64,000 bases of DNA from Sunxiuqinia rutila (GTDB lineage Bacteria > Bacteroidota > Bacteroidia > Bacteroidales > Prolixibacteraceae). Below, in pieces: positions 7,837 through 17,086 of this stretch. The first letter of the stretch is position 1. Every line of letters starts with the position of its first letter. The notes beneath the pieces are model-generated. The model did not search any database and had not been told where the DNA came from. It was given only the letters and a program-made list of their open reading frames with translations. The stretch spans positions 1-64,000 of the forward strand of contig NZ_JBNGOT010000014.1 in the NCBI RefSeq assembly GCF_050589705.1, in the 5' to 3' direction. The translations under genes were made by a program, and so were the position numbers.

Positions 7837-10800
7837 TTATAAGGTGAAACTCAATTTGAAACCAATAGGTACAATCCAAGGATCTGCATTGTAACGTTCA
7901 ACGCCCTGCGAGAATCGCCCGTTTCCTTCGGCTTGATAGGCGCGTTCCGGATCAACTCCAAGTTTTGAGTCTTTGGTCCATAAAATGATGTTGCGGCTAT
8001 ACAAGCTTAGGTTGACATCCTGCATGCCCAGCTTTCGGCTAAGCCGGTCAGGCACCTGATAGTTCAGTGAGATTTCGCGAAGTTTCACATAGTCGGCATC
8101 AAACAAGTTGGCTTGCCCAATGTCCCACGGATAGCTAACCACGTATGGGAGAAAGACTGTTCCTTCATTCCCCAGGTTTTCCTGCTCCAAAACGAACTTG
8201 CCATTTTCATCGTAATGGCCCATAACTCCAGGGGCAAAGGTGGCATCGTACACAGTTACGCCACTAAAGTTCTCAGGAAACCCTCCGTATTCCGGCGTGG
8301 GGCCTCCAACTGGGCGCAAACGGTCGCTTAGTAAAAGTTCATCTTTATGCTCCAAAACCCAGGCTTTAAGTTCCTCGCTGGCAGCTCCGCCCAATTCTCC
8401 CGGGTGAACCAGCTCGTCGAGCCAGGTTTGTGTGATCACGTTCTCGGAGAGGTAGCGGTAGGTTTGCGATACATATTGCCCGCCGGAACGCCAATCGAAG
8501 GTCATGTTTAGCGAGAGGTTCTTGTAGCGAAAACTGGTTTGCAAGCCCATAATGAAATCGGGGTTGTAATTTCCCACTTTCGAGTAGGCCTCTTCTCCCA
8601 TCCATTCAGCATCCAGTCCACTTCCCAGAATTGGAAAGCCGTAGTAAGGCGAGCTTTCATCGGTTACTCGTTGCACCTTGCGCGAGTAGAGGTTGCCCAC
8701 CAAACCATCGTGTCCCAAGGCATCATTTTTTACGTAGCCAATGTTCTTTACGCGTGCATTATCCCAAAATTCAACAAAGTCCAAATCTTCGGCTAACTCC
8801 AGAATACGCGTTTCATTGGTTGTGAAGTTGAGGTTTAAGTCCCAGGTCCAGTCATTGTTCTGAATAGGAGTTCCTCCGATCAAGAGCTCCCAGCCTTTGC
8901 TTTGTAGTAAGCCAGCATTGATACGGATGCTGCTTGCCCCGGTGGATGCTGCCAAGGGAATACCCAAAATCTGGTTTTCGTTATCAACGGTATAGTAAGT
9001 TCCCTCAAGGCGCAGGCGGTTGGAGAAGAGCCTGATATCGGTTCCAAACTCCAGGGAGGTGGCCAGTTCCGGGAGTAGTTGAGGACTTAGTAGCCCGCTT
9101 GGTTTGGCTAATGCGATGGCATCACCCCATTGCCCTTGATTGGAATAAGTGGCGTATAAGCTGTAAGGAGAGGTGTCGTTTCCGACTTGTGCCCATCCGC
9201 CTCTTAGTTTCAAGAGATTGACATTAGGACCCAAGTCCACTAATTCGTTAAGCATGATGCTCATTGAGGCAGAAGGGTAGAAGTAGGATCTGTTTTCACC
9301 GGGTAAGGTGCTAGACCAGTCGTTTCGTGCTGTCAGATCAATAAAGATACGGTCTTTCCAGCCCAGGTTAGCCATGGCATAAACACTGTTGATGGCTTTT
9401 TCTGCCCGGCTGTTTGAATAATTTAGTGCTCCTGAATTGATGTTATTGACGGTGTAAAGATTAGGAACATTCAAGCCTGAACCCGGCTTGGGTGAGTTGG
9501 AAATGACGGATGATTTTGAATACAGAACATTGCCTCCGGCAGAAGCTGTCAATGAAAAGTCTTCCCAGTCATCTTTGTAAGTTGCCAACACATCGGTGTT
9601 GCGCTCCAGGCTATTTCCATTGCCAATTCCATAAGCTCCATTATTGGGTTCCTTCAAATAACCCGGTGCTATTTTGGACTCCCGAACCTCATCGGTTTTG
9701 TTGAGAGTGTAGCGCGCCATGAGGCTCAGTTTCGAATTGATCTCCCAAGTGGCTACCAAGTTCCCATAAATCCGGTAGCGGTTGAAGCTATTGTTGACTT
9801 CATGAGCCAAAAAATAAGGATTTTCATGGTTGCCGGAAACCCGTTTGACATTCTCCCCTGAACCATAATCTTTCAACTTATGAATGTCGATATTGGCTGG
9901 GTGCATGTAGGCCCATTGCATGGGGTTGGCTCCACGGTTTGAAGCAGGCCGGTTGTCTGCCCAACTGTTGGTGAAGTTGATGTCGGTGCTGACCGTAAAA
10001 TTATCACGAACTTTGGAGGAGGCGGCCAAACTAATACTGTTTTTATTCAGGTCTGAATTCGGGACCAGCCCACTGTGCGTCATATTTGTAATTCCCAAAC
10101 GATAGTTTGAAGCCCCGCTACTGTTGGAAATTGCGGCACTATTGGTTGTTGTGAAGGCATAATCGTTAATGAAATCACGAACATTATTGGGGTAAGAAAT
10201 GACTTCCGTAGGGATGGGAACGCCGTTGGCATCCAAGGGGGCATCCCATTGCACAGCCCAGTAGCCTTTGTCATTTTCCGGGCCGGAAGCAGTTGCATCA
10301 CCAGCCGTTATCTCTGGTAAAATTCCTCCACCAACATCTTCAGGTCGAAAGGAGAAAAAGCCTGTTGAGAATTGAGATTGCACATTGAGAAAGCGGGAAG
10401 GAATATCAAAAACGGTATTGGACGTAACCCGGACAGTCATGCCTTGGTCGGCTTTGGCTTTTTTGGTCGTTATGAGCACTACGCCGTTTCCGGCTCTTGT
10501 GCCGTATAGTGCTGCTGCACTGGGGCCTTTCAGTATGGATACGTTTTCAATGCTTTCCGGATCAAGGTCGGCAATGGCATTTCCATAATCGACCCGGTTA
10601 TCAGATCCAAATCCACCCACATTGTTAACGGTGCTGGCCATAGGAACGCCATCAACAACAAACAGAGGTTGGTTATCGGTACTCATCGAGCTGGCTCCGC
10701 GAATAACCATACTGACAGTTGAACCGGCGCCTCCGGTAGAGCTGATGGTGACTCCGGACACTTTCCCCGCCATGGAGTTTAAAACGTTTTCCTGAGCAAC

Positions 10801-11244
10801 GCGAGTCAAGTCATCACCTTCAACTTGTCCGACGCTAAAGCCTAGCGATTTTTCAGCACGTTTTATCCCTAAAGCAGTAACCACAACTTCTTCCAAGGCT
10901 TCAACGTTTTCTTCTAAACTTAGGTTGATCTGTTTTTGTCCATTAACTTCAACTTCTTTTGGGGTGAAGCCGATGAACGAAAAGTTGAGTGTTGCGTTGG
11001 GCTGTGGCAATACGAGGGAATAATGCCCATCAAGATTCGTGACTGTTCCTATGGCTGTGCCTTTTACTGCAACGGTTACCCCGGGTAGCGCCTGCCCATC
11101 GCTGGCAGAAGTAACGGTTCCCGACACGATGTGCTCCGTCGCAGTTTGTGCTTGTAACTCAAAGGTTAAAAGAACGGGAATGATGAGCCAGAGGAATTGC
11201 AAGGTCTTTGGAATGCTATGCGATAAAGAATATGTATTATTCAT
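7837..11244 (-). CDS. SusC/RagA TonB-linked outer-membrane transporter
   Basis: 1135 residues. The signal peptide ends near residue 32 (FELQAQ). A carboxypeptidase-regulatory-like domain spans about residues 38-120 (IVSGTVTSASDGQALPGVTV), and the linker EALEEVVVTALGIKR leads into the plug domain (QPLFVVDGVPM, SILKGPSAAALYGTRAGNGV). A 22-strand barrel follows (for example DLTARNDWSSTLPGENRSYF). There is no STN signalling domain, so it should not signal directly to an anti-sigma factor. The last residues are FKLSFTL, ending in Leu where Phe is usual. It imports a ligand of unknown nature using TonB energy. From the plug to the C-terminus it is clearly related to the SusC at 22755-26177. Confidence 0.95.
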   Translation of the reverse strand: MNNTYSLSHSIPKTLQFLWLIIPVLLTFELQAQTATEHIVSGTVTSASDGQALPGVTVAVKGTAIGTVTNLDGHYSLVLPQPNATLNFSFIGFTPKEVEVNGQKQINLSLEENVEALEEVVVTALGIKRAEKSLGFSVGQVEGDDLTRVAQENVLNSMAGKVSGVTISSTGGAGSTVSMVIRGASSMSTDNQPLFVVDGVPMASTVNNVGGFGSDNRVDYGNAIADLDPESIENVSILKGPSAAALYGTRAGNGVVLITTKKAKADQGMTVRVTSNTVFDIPSRFLNVQSQFSTGFFSFRPEDVGGGILPEITAGDATASGPENDKGYWAVQWDAPLDANGVPIPTEVISYPNNVRDFINDYAFTTTNSAAISNSSGASNYRLGITNMTHSGLVPNSDLNKNSISLAASSKVRDNFTVSTDINFTNSWADNRPASNRGANPMQWAYMHPANIDIHKLKDYGSGENVKRVSGNHENPYFLAHEVNNSFNRYRIYGNLVATWEINSKLSLMARYTLNKTDEVRESKIAPGYLKEPNNGAYGIGNGNSLERNTDVLATYKDDWEDFSLTASAGGNVLYSKSSVISNSPKPGSGLNVPNLYTVNNINSGALNYSNSRAEKAINSVYAMANLGWKDRIFIDLTARNDWSSTLPGENRSYFYPSASMSIMLNELVDLGPNVNLLKLRGGWAQVGNDTSPYSLYATYSNQGQWGDAIALAKPSGLLSPQLLPELATSLEFGTDIRLFSNRLRLEGTYYTVDNENQILGIPLAASTGASSIRINAGLLQSKGWELLIGGTPIQNNDWTWDLNLNFTTNETRILELAEDLDFVEFWDNARVKNIGYVKNDALGHDGLVGNLYSRKVQRVTDESSPYYGFPILGSGLDAEWMGEEAYSKVGNYNPDFIMGLQTSFRYKNLSLNMTFDWRSGGQYVSQTYRYLSENVITQTWLDELVHPGELGGAASEELKAWVLEHKDELLLSDRLRPVGGPTPEYGGFPENFSGVTVYDATFAPGVMGHYDENGKFVLEQENLGNEGTVFLPYVVSYPWDIGQANLFDADYVKLREISLNYQVPDRLSRKLGMQDVNLSLYSRNIILWTKDSKLGVDPERAYQAEGNGRFSQGVERYNADPWIVPIGFKLSFTL

Positions 11245-11296
11245 AGTTTTTCAATTGAATGTGTTCTGATTTTGGAAACAATGATGAAGAGAGCCA

Positions 11297-12238
11297 TTAA
11301 TTGACCACAACAAAAGTGAGCACCAGGGCATGCGTATTCATCGGTAGATGATCAGGTGAGGCGGCCATAAACATGACAAGTTGCATGGAGTTGTCGCTGA
11401 TCTTGTTAAGAATGACTTTTCGTTGGAAGTCCATAAGACCGATAAATTCGGTTCCCGAGAAGTCCAGCGTGCTCACATCCTCAAAGGTGATTGTTCCGTC
11501 AGCACCATAAACAGAGGGAACGACAAAGTTTTCGTTTTCAACATAGGTGAATGTCGCATCGGTCTCTGGGGTGTATTTCCCGGTGCATAGTCCGAAGTCA
11601 GCGCCGCCCGCATTAACGATTCCTTCGCCTCCGGTGGTCACGTATTGAAACACCAAGCCACTAAAAGCCGCTCCATCACTTTTTACATCGTGGGCATAGC
11701 TGCCATCAAAAAAGAAGGTATAGGTGTCGTCGTAAACTTCTCCCATGTTTAAATACAAATCGAAAGCCCCTTGTGGAAGGGTTTCCGGTGCACCGGAAGC
11801 GACGGAGAAAGAGGCGTCAGCATTGGCCAGGCGATCTTCGGCAGGGTGAGCTGCCGTTAGTTTCCATGTTTTTCCGTTGGAAGCTGTTGGGCCACCGGTT
11901 AGTAATACGTAAGGCGTTAAAGCAACGGCCAGATTCACCTCCGAAATTGCTGTTTGGCCGTCGGAGTCAGTTGCGGTAAGAGTGGCGGTGTAATAGCCAC
12001 CATTTTCATAAATATAAACCGGATTTTGCTCGGTACTTGTGTTCCCGTCACCAAAATCCCAAAGCCAGTTTGAGGCACTGTGAGTCAGGCCTGTGAAAGC
12101 TACCTGCTTCCCATCAATACTGTAAAAGATGTCGGCTGAAACAGGAAAGGTAGGACGTGATTCATCTTCTTTACAAGATGAAAGAAATAGAAATCCAATC
12201 GTGCTAAAAAAGAACAGAAAGAGGAATAATTTTTTCAT
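11297..12238 (-). CDS. PKD-domain surface lipoprotein, first gene of the operon
   Basis: 313 residues with signal and lipobox LFLSSC (C22) followed by KEDE. A PKD domain spans about residues 35-105 (SNWLWDFGDGNTSTEQNPVY, then GGYYTATLTATD). The C-terminal 200 residues begin LLTGGPTASNGKTWKL, a start often seen in Bacteroidota surface glycan-binding proteins. It is paralogous over its whole length to the lipoprotein at 60948-61889. No catalytic motif is visible, so a ligand-binding role at the cell surface, analogous to SusE/SusF or SGBPs, is the best guess. It lies 52 bp upstream of the SusC gene on the same strand and probably heads the transcript. Confidence 0.85.
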   Translation of the reverse strand: MKKLFLFLFFFSTIGFLFLSSCKEDESRPTFPVSADIFYSIDGKQVAFTGLTHSASNWLWDFGDGNTSTEQNPVYIYENGGYYTATLTATDSDGQTAISEVNLAVALTPYVLLTGGPTASNGKTWKLTAAHPAEDRLANADASFSVASGAPETLPQGAFDLYLNMGEVYDDTYTFFFDGSYAHDVKSDGAAFSGLVFQYVTTGGEGIVNAGGADFGLCTGKYTPETDATFTYVENENFVVPSVYGADGTITFEDVSTLDFSGTEFIGLMDFQRKVILNKISDNSMQLVMFMAASPDHLPMNTHALVLTFVVVN

Positions 12239-12763
12239 AGTAAAGAAAGCTAAGATTAATATTCAGGTAAGTAAGTCTTCATTCTGTTGGTTATCAGTTG
12301 ATTTTAGGTCGGTTGGTCTGTTGTCAAAGAACTGGAACGATATTCGTGATCAAAGGATCTTTCTTTATGGACGGATGGCTTGAGGTCTTTCCTTTAATCA
12401 GTCAATAGCTTATCAAAGCAGCTATTTTGTTATTTAAGATACAACACTTAAACTAAAGTATTTCAATCTGTTTAGTAAATTTAAGGAGGACCTGAATGAA
12501 AAACATATGGAAATTTGTTCTCCTTGCATTAAATATTGTTCGATCCAGGTTGATTTTGCTAATACGTTGACTGAGTTAATATTTAATGTGAATTGAATAA
12601 GATTAAGGAATTTTGATTCAGGTAAATCAACTTATTTTGATAGACGAGTTTTTCCTTTTGTTGCGATTGATAAGCAGATTCTTAACAAGTTAAAGGTTTG
12701 CTGGAGCTTTACTTGTAGCGTAAAGCATTGGAAGGATCTGTTTTAACCAAAACTTGGAGACCT
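12239..12763. other. Divergent intergenic region, 525 bp
   Basis: This region must hold the promoters of the leftward PKD-SusC-SusD operon and the rightward FG-GAP gene. No perfect TAnnTTTG box was found on either strand; the best rightward candidate is TTATTTTG at 12632-12639, with one mismatch. It contains a short ORF with a strong ribosome binding site at 12496-12570, listed separately. Confidence 0.5.
12496..12570 (+). CDS. Possible 24-residue hydrophobic small protein with strong Shine-Dalgarno site
   Basis: An ATG at 12496 is preceded by AAGGAGG at 12483-12489 with 6-bp spacing. Such a perfect Shine-Dalgarno sequence is rare in Bacteroidota, where initiation usually relies on A-rich leaders. 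The 24 codons encode MKNIWKFVLLALNIVRSR followed by LILLIR, basic at the start and otherwise hydrophobic. The start resembles the tiny MK..WK.. membrane peptides seen in Bacteroides, but I cannot assign a family. It could be a small membrane peptide, a leader peptide, or chance. Confidence 0.35.
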   Translation: MKNIWKFVLLALNIVRSRLILLIR

Positions 12764-14803
12764 ATGAATTATTTACTTTCTGTTATGAGAAAGCATGTTC
12801 GACTTCTCATCAACCTTAGTTTGGCTGGCATGATTGGAATCCTGGGAGCCTGTAAGTCTGAGGCCTTGGATGCTGGGAACAACACGGATGATAGCCGGGG
12901 AATTCAAAAGTTGGCGTATCGACACTCTGATTTATTGGTGGATTTGGATGTTGGTTTTAAGTCGGTGCCTATGCCCATGGACTTTGATGGTGATGGAGAC
13001 TTAGACTTGTTAGTATCAGCGTCTGGTAGTTACGTTGAGGTTGGGGTATTTTATTTTGAAAACATTAGCGGAAACGTTGATTATCCTGTGTTTCGGGCTG
13101 GCGAACAGGTTTCTTCCGAGCGATTTCGTTTAGGCTACGATGGAAAATTCTTCGAAGTGTCAGAGGTGAATGGGCATGTCCATGTGTTAACGCCGGATCG
13201 GGTTAATGATCAGTTGTTGATTTATGAAGATGTCCCACAAAATGTATTCTGGAAGAAAAGGGATATGCCTTTGAAAGCACGGGGCTATATGCCTGGCACA
13301 AATTACAATACCTGGAAGATGATCGATTTTGATCATGACTCTTTGTTCGATTTGGTTTGTGGCTTGTCAAGTAAACAAGGCGATTTCTTACTTTTCTTTA
13401 AAAATACAGGGAGCAATCAAGATCCTACTTATGAGGAACCGGAGCAACTAAAGACGTCATTGGGCAAACCCCTCGGAAATGATTTGTACCTGGAAGTTCC
13501 TTTGGCAGACTATGATAATGATGGTGATTTGGATTACCTGGCCATCAGCCCTTTTGCCAATATTGTCTATTTTCAGAATGCGGGCACTCCGCAAGTACAT
13601 GAATTCCATGAAGGGCAGAAATTGCGCTATCAGGGAGAGCTCATTCAATTTGTCTCTCATTATGGGAATGCAACGAAACTGAAGGCAGTTGATTTTAATC
13701 GGGATGGTTTTGTCGATATTTTAGCAGGTGATGAAGATGGGAAAGTCTCTTTTCTGAAAAATACCGGGAAGGTGAACCATGGAATTCCTGAGTTTTTGCC
13801 CCCAGTCTTTTTGCAGCAGGAAGCTTTGTTCGTTGATTTAGGGGCTTTGGCTGCTCCTCGTGTTTTTGATTGGGATGGCGATGGATTGGATGATATTTTG
13901 AGCGGAAATGGAGTTGGAAACATCTATTTTGTGAAAAATCTTGGGGGAGATATTCCTGTCTGGGATGCTCCTAAAGTCCTCGAAATTGATGGAGTTCCTA
14001 TTCGGATTATTCCGACGGAAGTGTTGCCCAATACAGAGGATCCGCACTGGGGATATACAACCATTGATGTTGGGGATTGGGATCACGATGGGGTGCCCGA
14101 TATCTTGGTGAATGAACACAATGGTAATTTGGTTTGGCTGAAAAATAAAGGTACCAGGGAAAAGCCGGAGCTGTCAAAACCACAGCCGCTCTACGTTGAA
14201 TGGGAAGGAGAGCCTCAAAAGCCAGCTTGGACACCAGGAGTTTCTGAAGGGAATGAATTGCTGGCTCCTTGGCGGACATCTCCTTTTATCATGGATTTTA
14301 ATCAAGATGGCCTCAATGATTTGGTGATGTTGGATTACGAAGGTTATTTGGTGGTTTATCCGCGTCAAAAAGTGGGAGATGAATTACGCTTGGGGCATCC
14401 TCAGCGGAATTTTGTTTTCTCGGATGGATCGCCAATCTTGCTAAATCAGCGAACAGGATCTAGTCATGGCCGGTTAAAAATAACTTTTGCTGATTGGGAT
14501 GGTGATGGATTGGAAGATCTAGTCTTTTCATCAAAACCAGCAGTAGACTGGATGAAGAACCTGGGAATGAAAAATGGGAAAATGGTTTTGCAATACATGG
14601 GGCGGGTGATTTCGCGTACCTTGATGGGCCATACGGATGGCCCTGTGGTCACTGACTTTAATCGCGATGGAGTTCCTGATTTGTTGGTGGGCACCGAAAC
14701 TGGTGTTTTATATTATTGGCAAAGGCCAAGTGTGACGGTAACCACCACAATGACTACCACCGGAAAACAGATGCCTGCGGCTTATCCTTACTTCAAACGA
14801 TGA
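12764..14803 (+). CDS. FG-GAP/VCBS-repeat lipoprotein with nine calcium-binding-like motifs
   Basis: About 679 residues from the ATG at 12764, chosen because GGAG lies just upstream. A second ATG at 12785 would still leave a good signal peptide and the lipobox LGAC, whereas the open frame to 12728 begins with TTG. The body is a repeat of DxDxDGxxD motifs as in VCBS/FG-GAP propellers: DFDGDGDLD, DFDHDSLFD, DYDNDGDLD, DFNRDGFVD, DWDGDGLDD, DWDHDGVPD, DFNQDGLND, DWDGDGLED and DFNRDGVPD. These loops bind calcium in integrin-like propellers. The tail is threonine-rich (VTVTTTMTTT) and ends AAYPYFKR. It is probably a surface-anchored ligand-binding propeller; no enzyme motif is seen. It stands alone between two uptake loci and runs in the direction of the phosphatase gene. 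Confidence 0.85.
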   Translation: MNYLLSVMRKHVRLLINLSLAGMIGILGACKSEALDAGNNTDDSRGIQKLAYRHSDLLVDLDVGFKSVPMPMDFDGDGDLDLLVSASGSYVEVGVFYFENISGNVDYPVFRAGEQVSSERFRLGYDGKFFEVSEVNGHVHVLTPDRVNDQLLIYEDVPQNVFWKKRDMPLKARGYMPGTNYNTWKMIDFDHDSLFDLVCGLSSKQGDFLLFFKNTGSNQDPTYEEPEQLKTSLGKPLGNDLYLEVPLADYDNDGDLDYLAISPFANIVYFQNAGTPQVHEFHEGQKLRYQGELIQFVSHYGNATKLKAVDFNRDGFVDILAGDEDGKVSFLKNTGKVNHGIPEFLPPVFLQQEALFVDLGALAAPRVFDWDGDGLDDILSGNGVGNIYFVKNLGGDIPVWDAPKVLEIDGVPIRIIPTEVLPNTEDPHWGYTTIDVGDWDHDGVPDILVNEHNGNLVWLKNKGTREKPELSKPQPLYVEWEGEPQKPAWTPGVSEGNELLAPWRTSPFIMDFNQDGLNDLVMLDYEGYLVVYPRQKVGDELRLGHPQRNFVFSDGSPILLNQRTGSSHGRLKITFADWDGDGLEDLVFSSKPAVDWMKNLGMKNGKMVLQYMGRVISRTLMGHTDGPVVTDFNRDGVPDLLVGTETGVLYYWQRPSVTVTTTMTTTGKQMPAAYPYFKR

Positions 14804-15053
14804 TGATGTTTTGTGTTTAGCCTGCCTAGTGCAAAGGTTATTTTTACTTCGTTACCAGAAGGGAATTAATGAGTTAATATTCCATTTGTTTTGCCAAAAA
14901 TTCGTGAAGTGACAGCAGGGTATTTGATTTATTTTTAAGGTGTTTGCTTCTTCTTCGAAATGTTGAAAGTTTATTGTAAAGGGCAGAAGCAAGAGATCTA
15001 TAAAGAAAGCCTCTTCTAGCTAAATTAGGAATCGGATTAAAATAAGAAGACTC

Positions 15054-16352
15054 ATGAATTCATTCGTTAAAAGCGCAGTGTGTTTAGTCACAGGATTTTT
15101 ATTTGTTGGAAGTAACTGTTTGATTGCGCAATCAAATGCTGCATCTTCAAGTCCTGATCGAATTATTCTAAATTTGACGGCTACGGGAACAAATTCGGTC
15201 GCTGTCAGCTGGCGAACGGATACCTTGGTTGAAAAAGGTATTTGTGAATGGCAGCTGTCACCGCAGGGACCTGTGGCCTCGGAGAATACCCGTCAAGTCG
15301 TGGCCAACACGCAACAGCTTGTTTATACTTATTCGAATGAACCAGCTATTCATGCCAAACAGCATAGTTGTACGCTGAAGGACTTAGCTCCAGGGAAAAG
15401 CTATATTTACCGGGTTGGCGATGGAACAAATTATAGTGAATGGTTGGAGTTTTCTCTTCCTGCAGAAGATCAGGAAGCCTTCTCTTTCCTGTATTTTGGG
15501 GATCCGCAAACAAGCCTGAAATCGCAATGGTCGCGGGTGGTAAGAAAAGCTTATCAGCAAGTACCCGAGTCTGCTTTTATGCTTTATGCCGGTGACTTGA
15601 TAAACCGTGCAGGCAAAGATCGGGAGTGGCAGGAGTGGTTTGAGGCTGGGCGGTTTATCTTCTCAAGTACGCCCCAGTTAATGACTCCGGGAAACCATGA
15701 CTATGATGATCGGAATTTGGATCCACATTGGAGAGCACAGTTTGAGTTACCAAAAAATGGCCCCAAAGGTTTGGAAGAAACGTGCTTTTTCATCGATTAC
15801 AAAAACTTACGCTTAATCTCAATTGATTCTGCTGCAGGCGACGAACTGGACGATGAGAACGGTTGGGAGATGCAGTCGCAAGTTGCTTGGCTGGATTCTG
15901 TTCTGGCCAATACGGAAAGCGAATGGATTATTCTGACGACCCATTTGCCGTTTTATTCTCCAAAAGCATCGCGCGACAATGCTTCTTTAAGAAAACACTT
16001 TCAGCCTTTGATTGAAAAGTATGGGGTTGATTTGGTCCTTTCCGGACATGATCATTCGTATGGCAGAGGGATGGCCTCGGATAGCTCAAATCCTCTTCAT
16101 CAGCCGGTTTATGTCGTGTCGGTAAGTGGGCCGAAGATGTATGAGGTAGGAGATAAGGACTGGATGAAACGAAAAGGGAGTAAGGTGCAGTTGTTTCAGA
16201 AAATTACAATTGGACCCGGAGAACTCAATTTTGAAGCTTATACCGCTAATGGAGAATTGTTCGATCATTTCAACTTAGGAAAGTGGATGGTCAAACGGAG
16301 TTGCTCAACTAGTGATTTTAAAGGAATTTTCACCAGAAGTACTAAAAGATGA
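15054..16352 (+). CDS. Secreted purple-acid-phosphatase-like metallophosphoesterase
   Basis: 432 residues with a signal peptide ending near residue 26 (NCLIAQS). Residues about 35-140 form a fibronectin-III-like N-terminal domain (NSVAVSWRTD, PGKSYIYRVGDG), typical of purple acid phosphatases. The metal-binding motifs follow in order: FGDPQ (D150), AGDLINR (D181), PGNHDYDD (N214, H215), TTHLPFYSP, and GHDHSYGR (H332, H334). It should hydrolyse phosphomonoesters outside the cytoplasm with a two-metal centre. It is separated by 250 bp from the FG-GAP gene. The same enzyme class recurs three times at 28.0-38.6 kb, so phosphate release seems central to this region. Confidence 0.85.
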   Translation: MNSFVKSAVCLVTGFLFVGSNCLIAQSNAASSSPDRIILNLTATGTNSVAVSWRTDTLVEKGICEWQLSPQGPVASENTRQVVANTQQLVYTYSNEPAIHAKQHSCTLKDLAPGKSYIYRVGDGTNYSEWLEFSLPAEDQEAFSFLYFGDPQTSLKSQWSRVVRKAYQQVPESAFMLYAGDLINRAGKDREWQEWFEAGRFIFSSTPQLMTPGNHDYDDRNLDPHWRAQFELPKNGPKGLEETCFFIDYKNLRLISIDSAAGDELDDENGWEMQSQVAWLDSVLANTESEWIILTTHLPFYSPKASRDNASLRKHFQPLIEKYGVDLVLSGHDHSYGRGMASDSSNPLHQPVYVVSVSGPKMYEVGDKDWMKRKGSKVQLFQKITIGPGELNFEAYTANGELFDHFNLGKWMVKRSCSTSDFKGIFTRSTKR

Positions 16353-16503
16353 ATAAACAATTCATTATGGTTATTCCGGTGATTGTTTTTCGTGAATCGA
16401 TCCAACCTGAACAGTTAATTGCCCGTCTACAGTTAGGAGCGCATAACGAGTCACTTGCTTGGTGTAGCTCTGAGATTGCAGCAGTGAGCTTTTTTTTGTT
16501 ACC

Positions 16504-16855
16504 TTGGTCGTTGGTAAATATGCTTTTGAAAGTCCTGATCGTTTGATGCAGGGGAAAAGCCGGCTGGTTTTTGCTATTTTCTTTCTACTTTATATGTTGT
16601 GCAGCTTCTTAGTATCCGGATTGCTCAAAGGGACACTCCCTTTTAATCAGTGGCTCTACCCAGTTAATTTGCTTATTATTGTCAAAAAGCAAAGATCCAT
16701 TTAACATTGCCGTAAAGCTTGATCGCTTAAGCTATTCTCGAATGCAGATAGTGTATCTTAGTATCTTATTCTTCTTGATTCTTTTAATGGCGTGGTTTTC
16801 GGTTTTATTGCATGATGGATTACGAGGAGCTCACGACCGATTTTTATTCTCTTAA
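16504..16855 (+). pseudogene. Remnant of a small membrane protein, copy A (frameshifted)
   Basis: Read with one frameshift near 16685, this segment gives LYMLCSFLVSGLLKGTLPF, then NQWLYPVNLL, then DPFNIAVKLDRLSYSRMQIV and LSILFFLILLMAWFSVLLHD, ending at the stop at 16853-16855. A related reading frame occurs at 22243-22495 with a different lesion. The two copies agree on three hydrophobic segments, which argues that both descend from a real membrane protein. I do not recognise the family. Confidence 0.45.
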
Positions 16856-16871
16856 TTTATCTAAAAGTTAA

Positions 16872-16896
16872 TACATCATCGATGTATGATGATGTA
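16872..16896. promoter_or_regulatory. Inverted repeat 1 upstream of first tandem SusC
   Basis: Perfect 9-bp arms TACATCATC (16872-16880) and GATGATGTA (16888-16896) with a 7-bp spacer. In the second copy (22539-22563) the left arm is TGCATCGTC; both changes still allow G-U pairing with the unchanged right arm. It could be a regulator site or an RNA hairpin. Confidence 0.4.
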
Positions 16897-16940
16897 GTTT
16901 CAATTTGAAAGTGAAATTATTTTAACCTGTAATAATTGTT

Positions 16941-16958
16941 TTTTACACTGTTATAAAA
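16941..16958. promoter_or_regulatory. 18-bp palindrome upstream of first tandem SusC
   Basis: TTTTACACTGTTATAAAA: arms TTTTACA and TATAAAA around CTGT, with one mismatch. In the second copy at 22608-22625 the palindrome is perfect (TTTTACA-CTGT-TGTAAAA). It lies 128 bp before the SusC start in both copies, within one base. The shape suggests an operator for a dimeric regulator; which one is unknown. Confidence 0.45.
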
Positions 16959-17086
16959 CATGTGGGTTAAAATTTAATGTGTTTAGAATAAAATTCCAGA
17001 AGCAATTGCCTGATCGTTTATAAAACTTTGTAAGAGTGGATGTTGAGATTATAATCCATGATTCTAATTAAATCAAAAAACTATCT

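Larger units (their letters stand above)
16353..17086. other. Intergenic region with decayed gene and SusC control sequences
   Basis: 734 bp without an intact gene. It holds a decayed membrane-protein gene (16504-16855), then two inverted repeats and the leader of the first tandem SusC gene. From about 16580 onward it is repeated at 22238. Two short ORFs, 16349-16546 (overlapping the phosphatase stop by ATGA) and 16504-16704, are not recognisable proteins. Confidence 0.6.
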
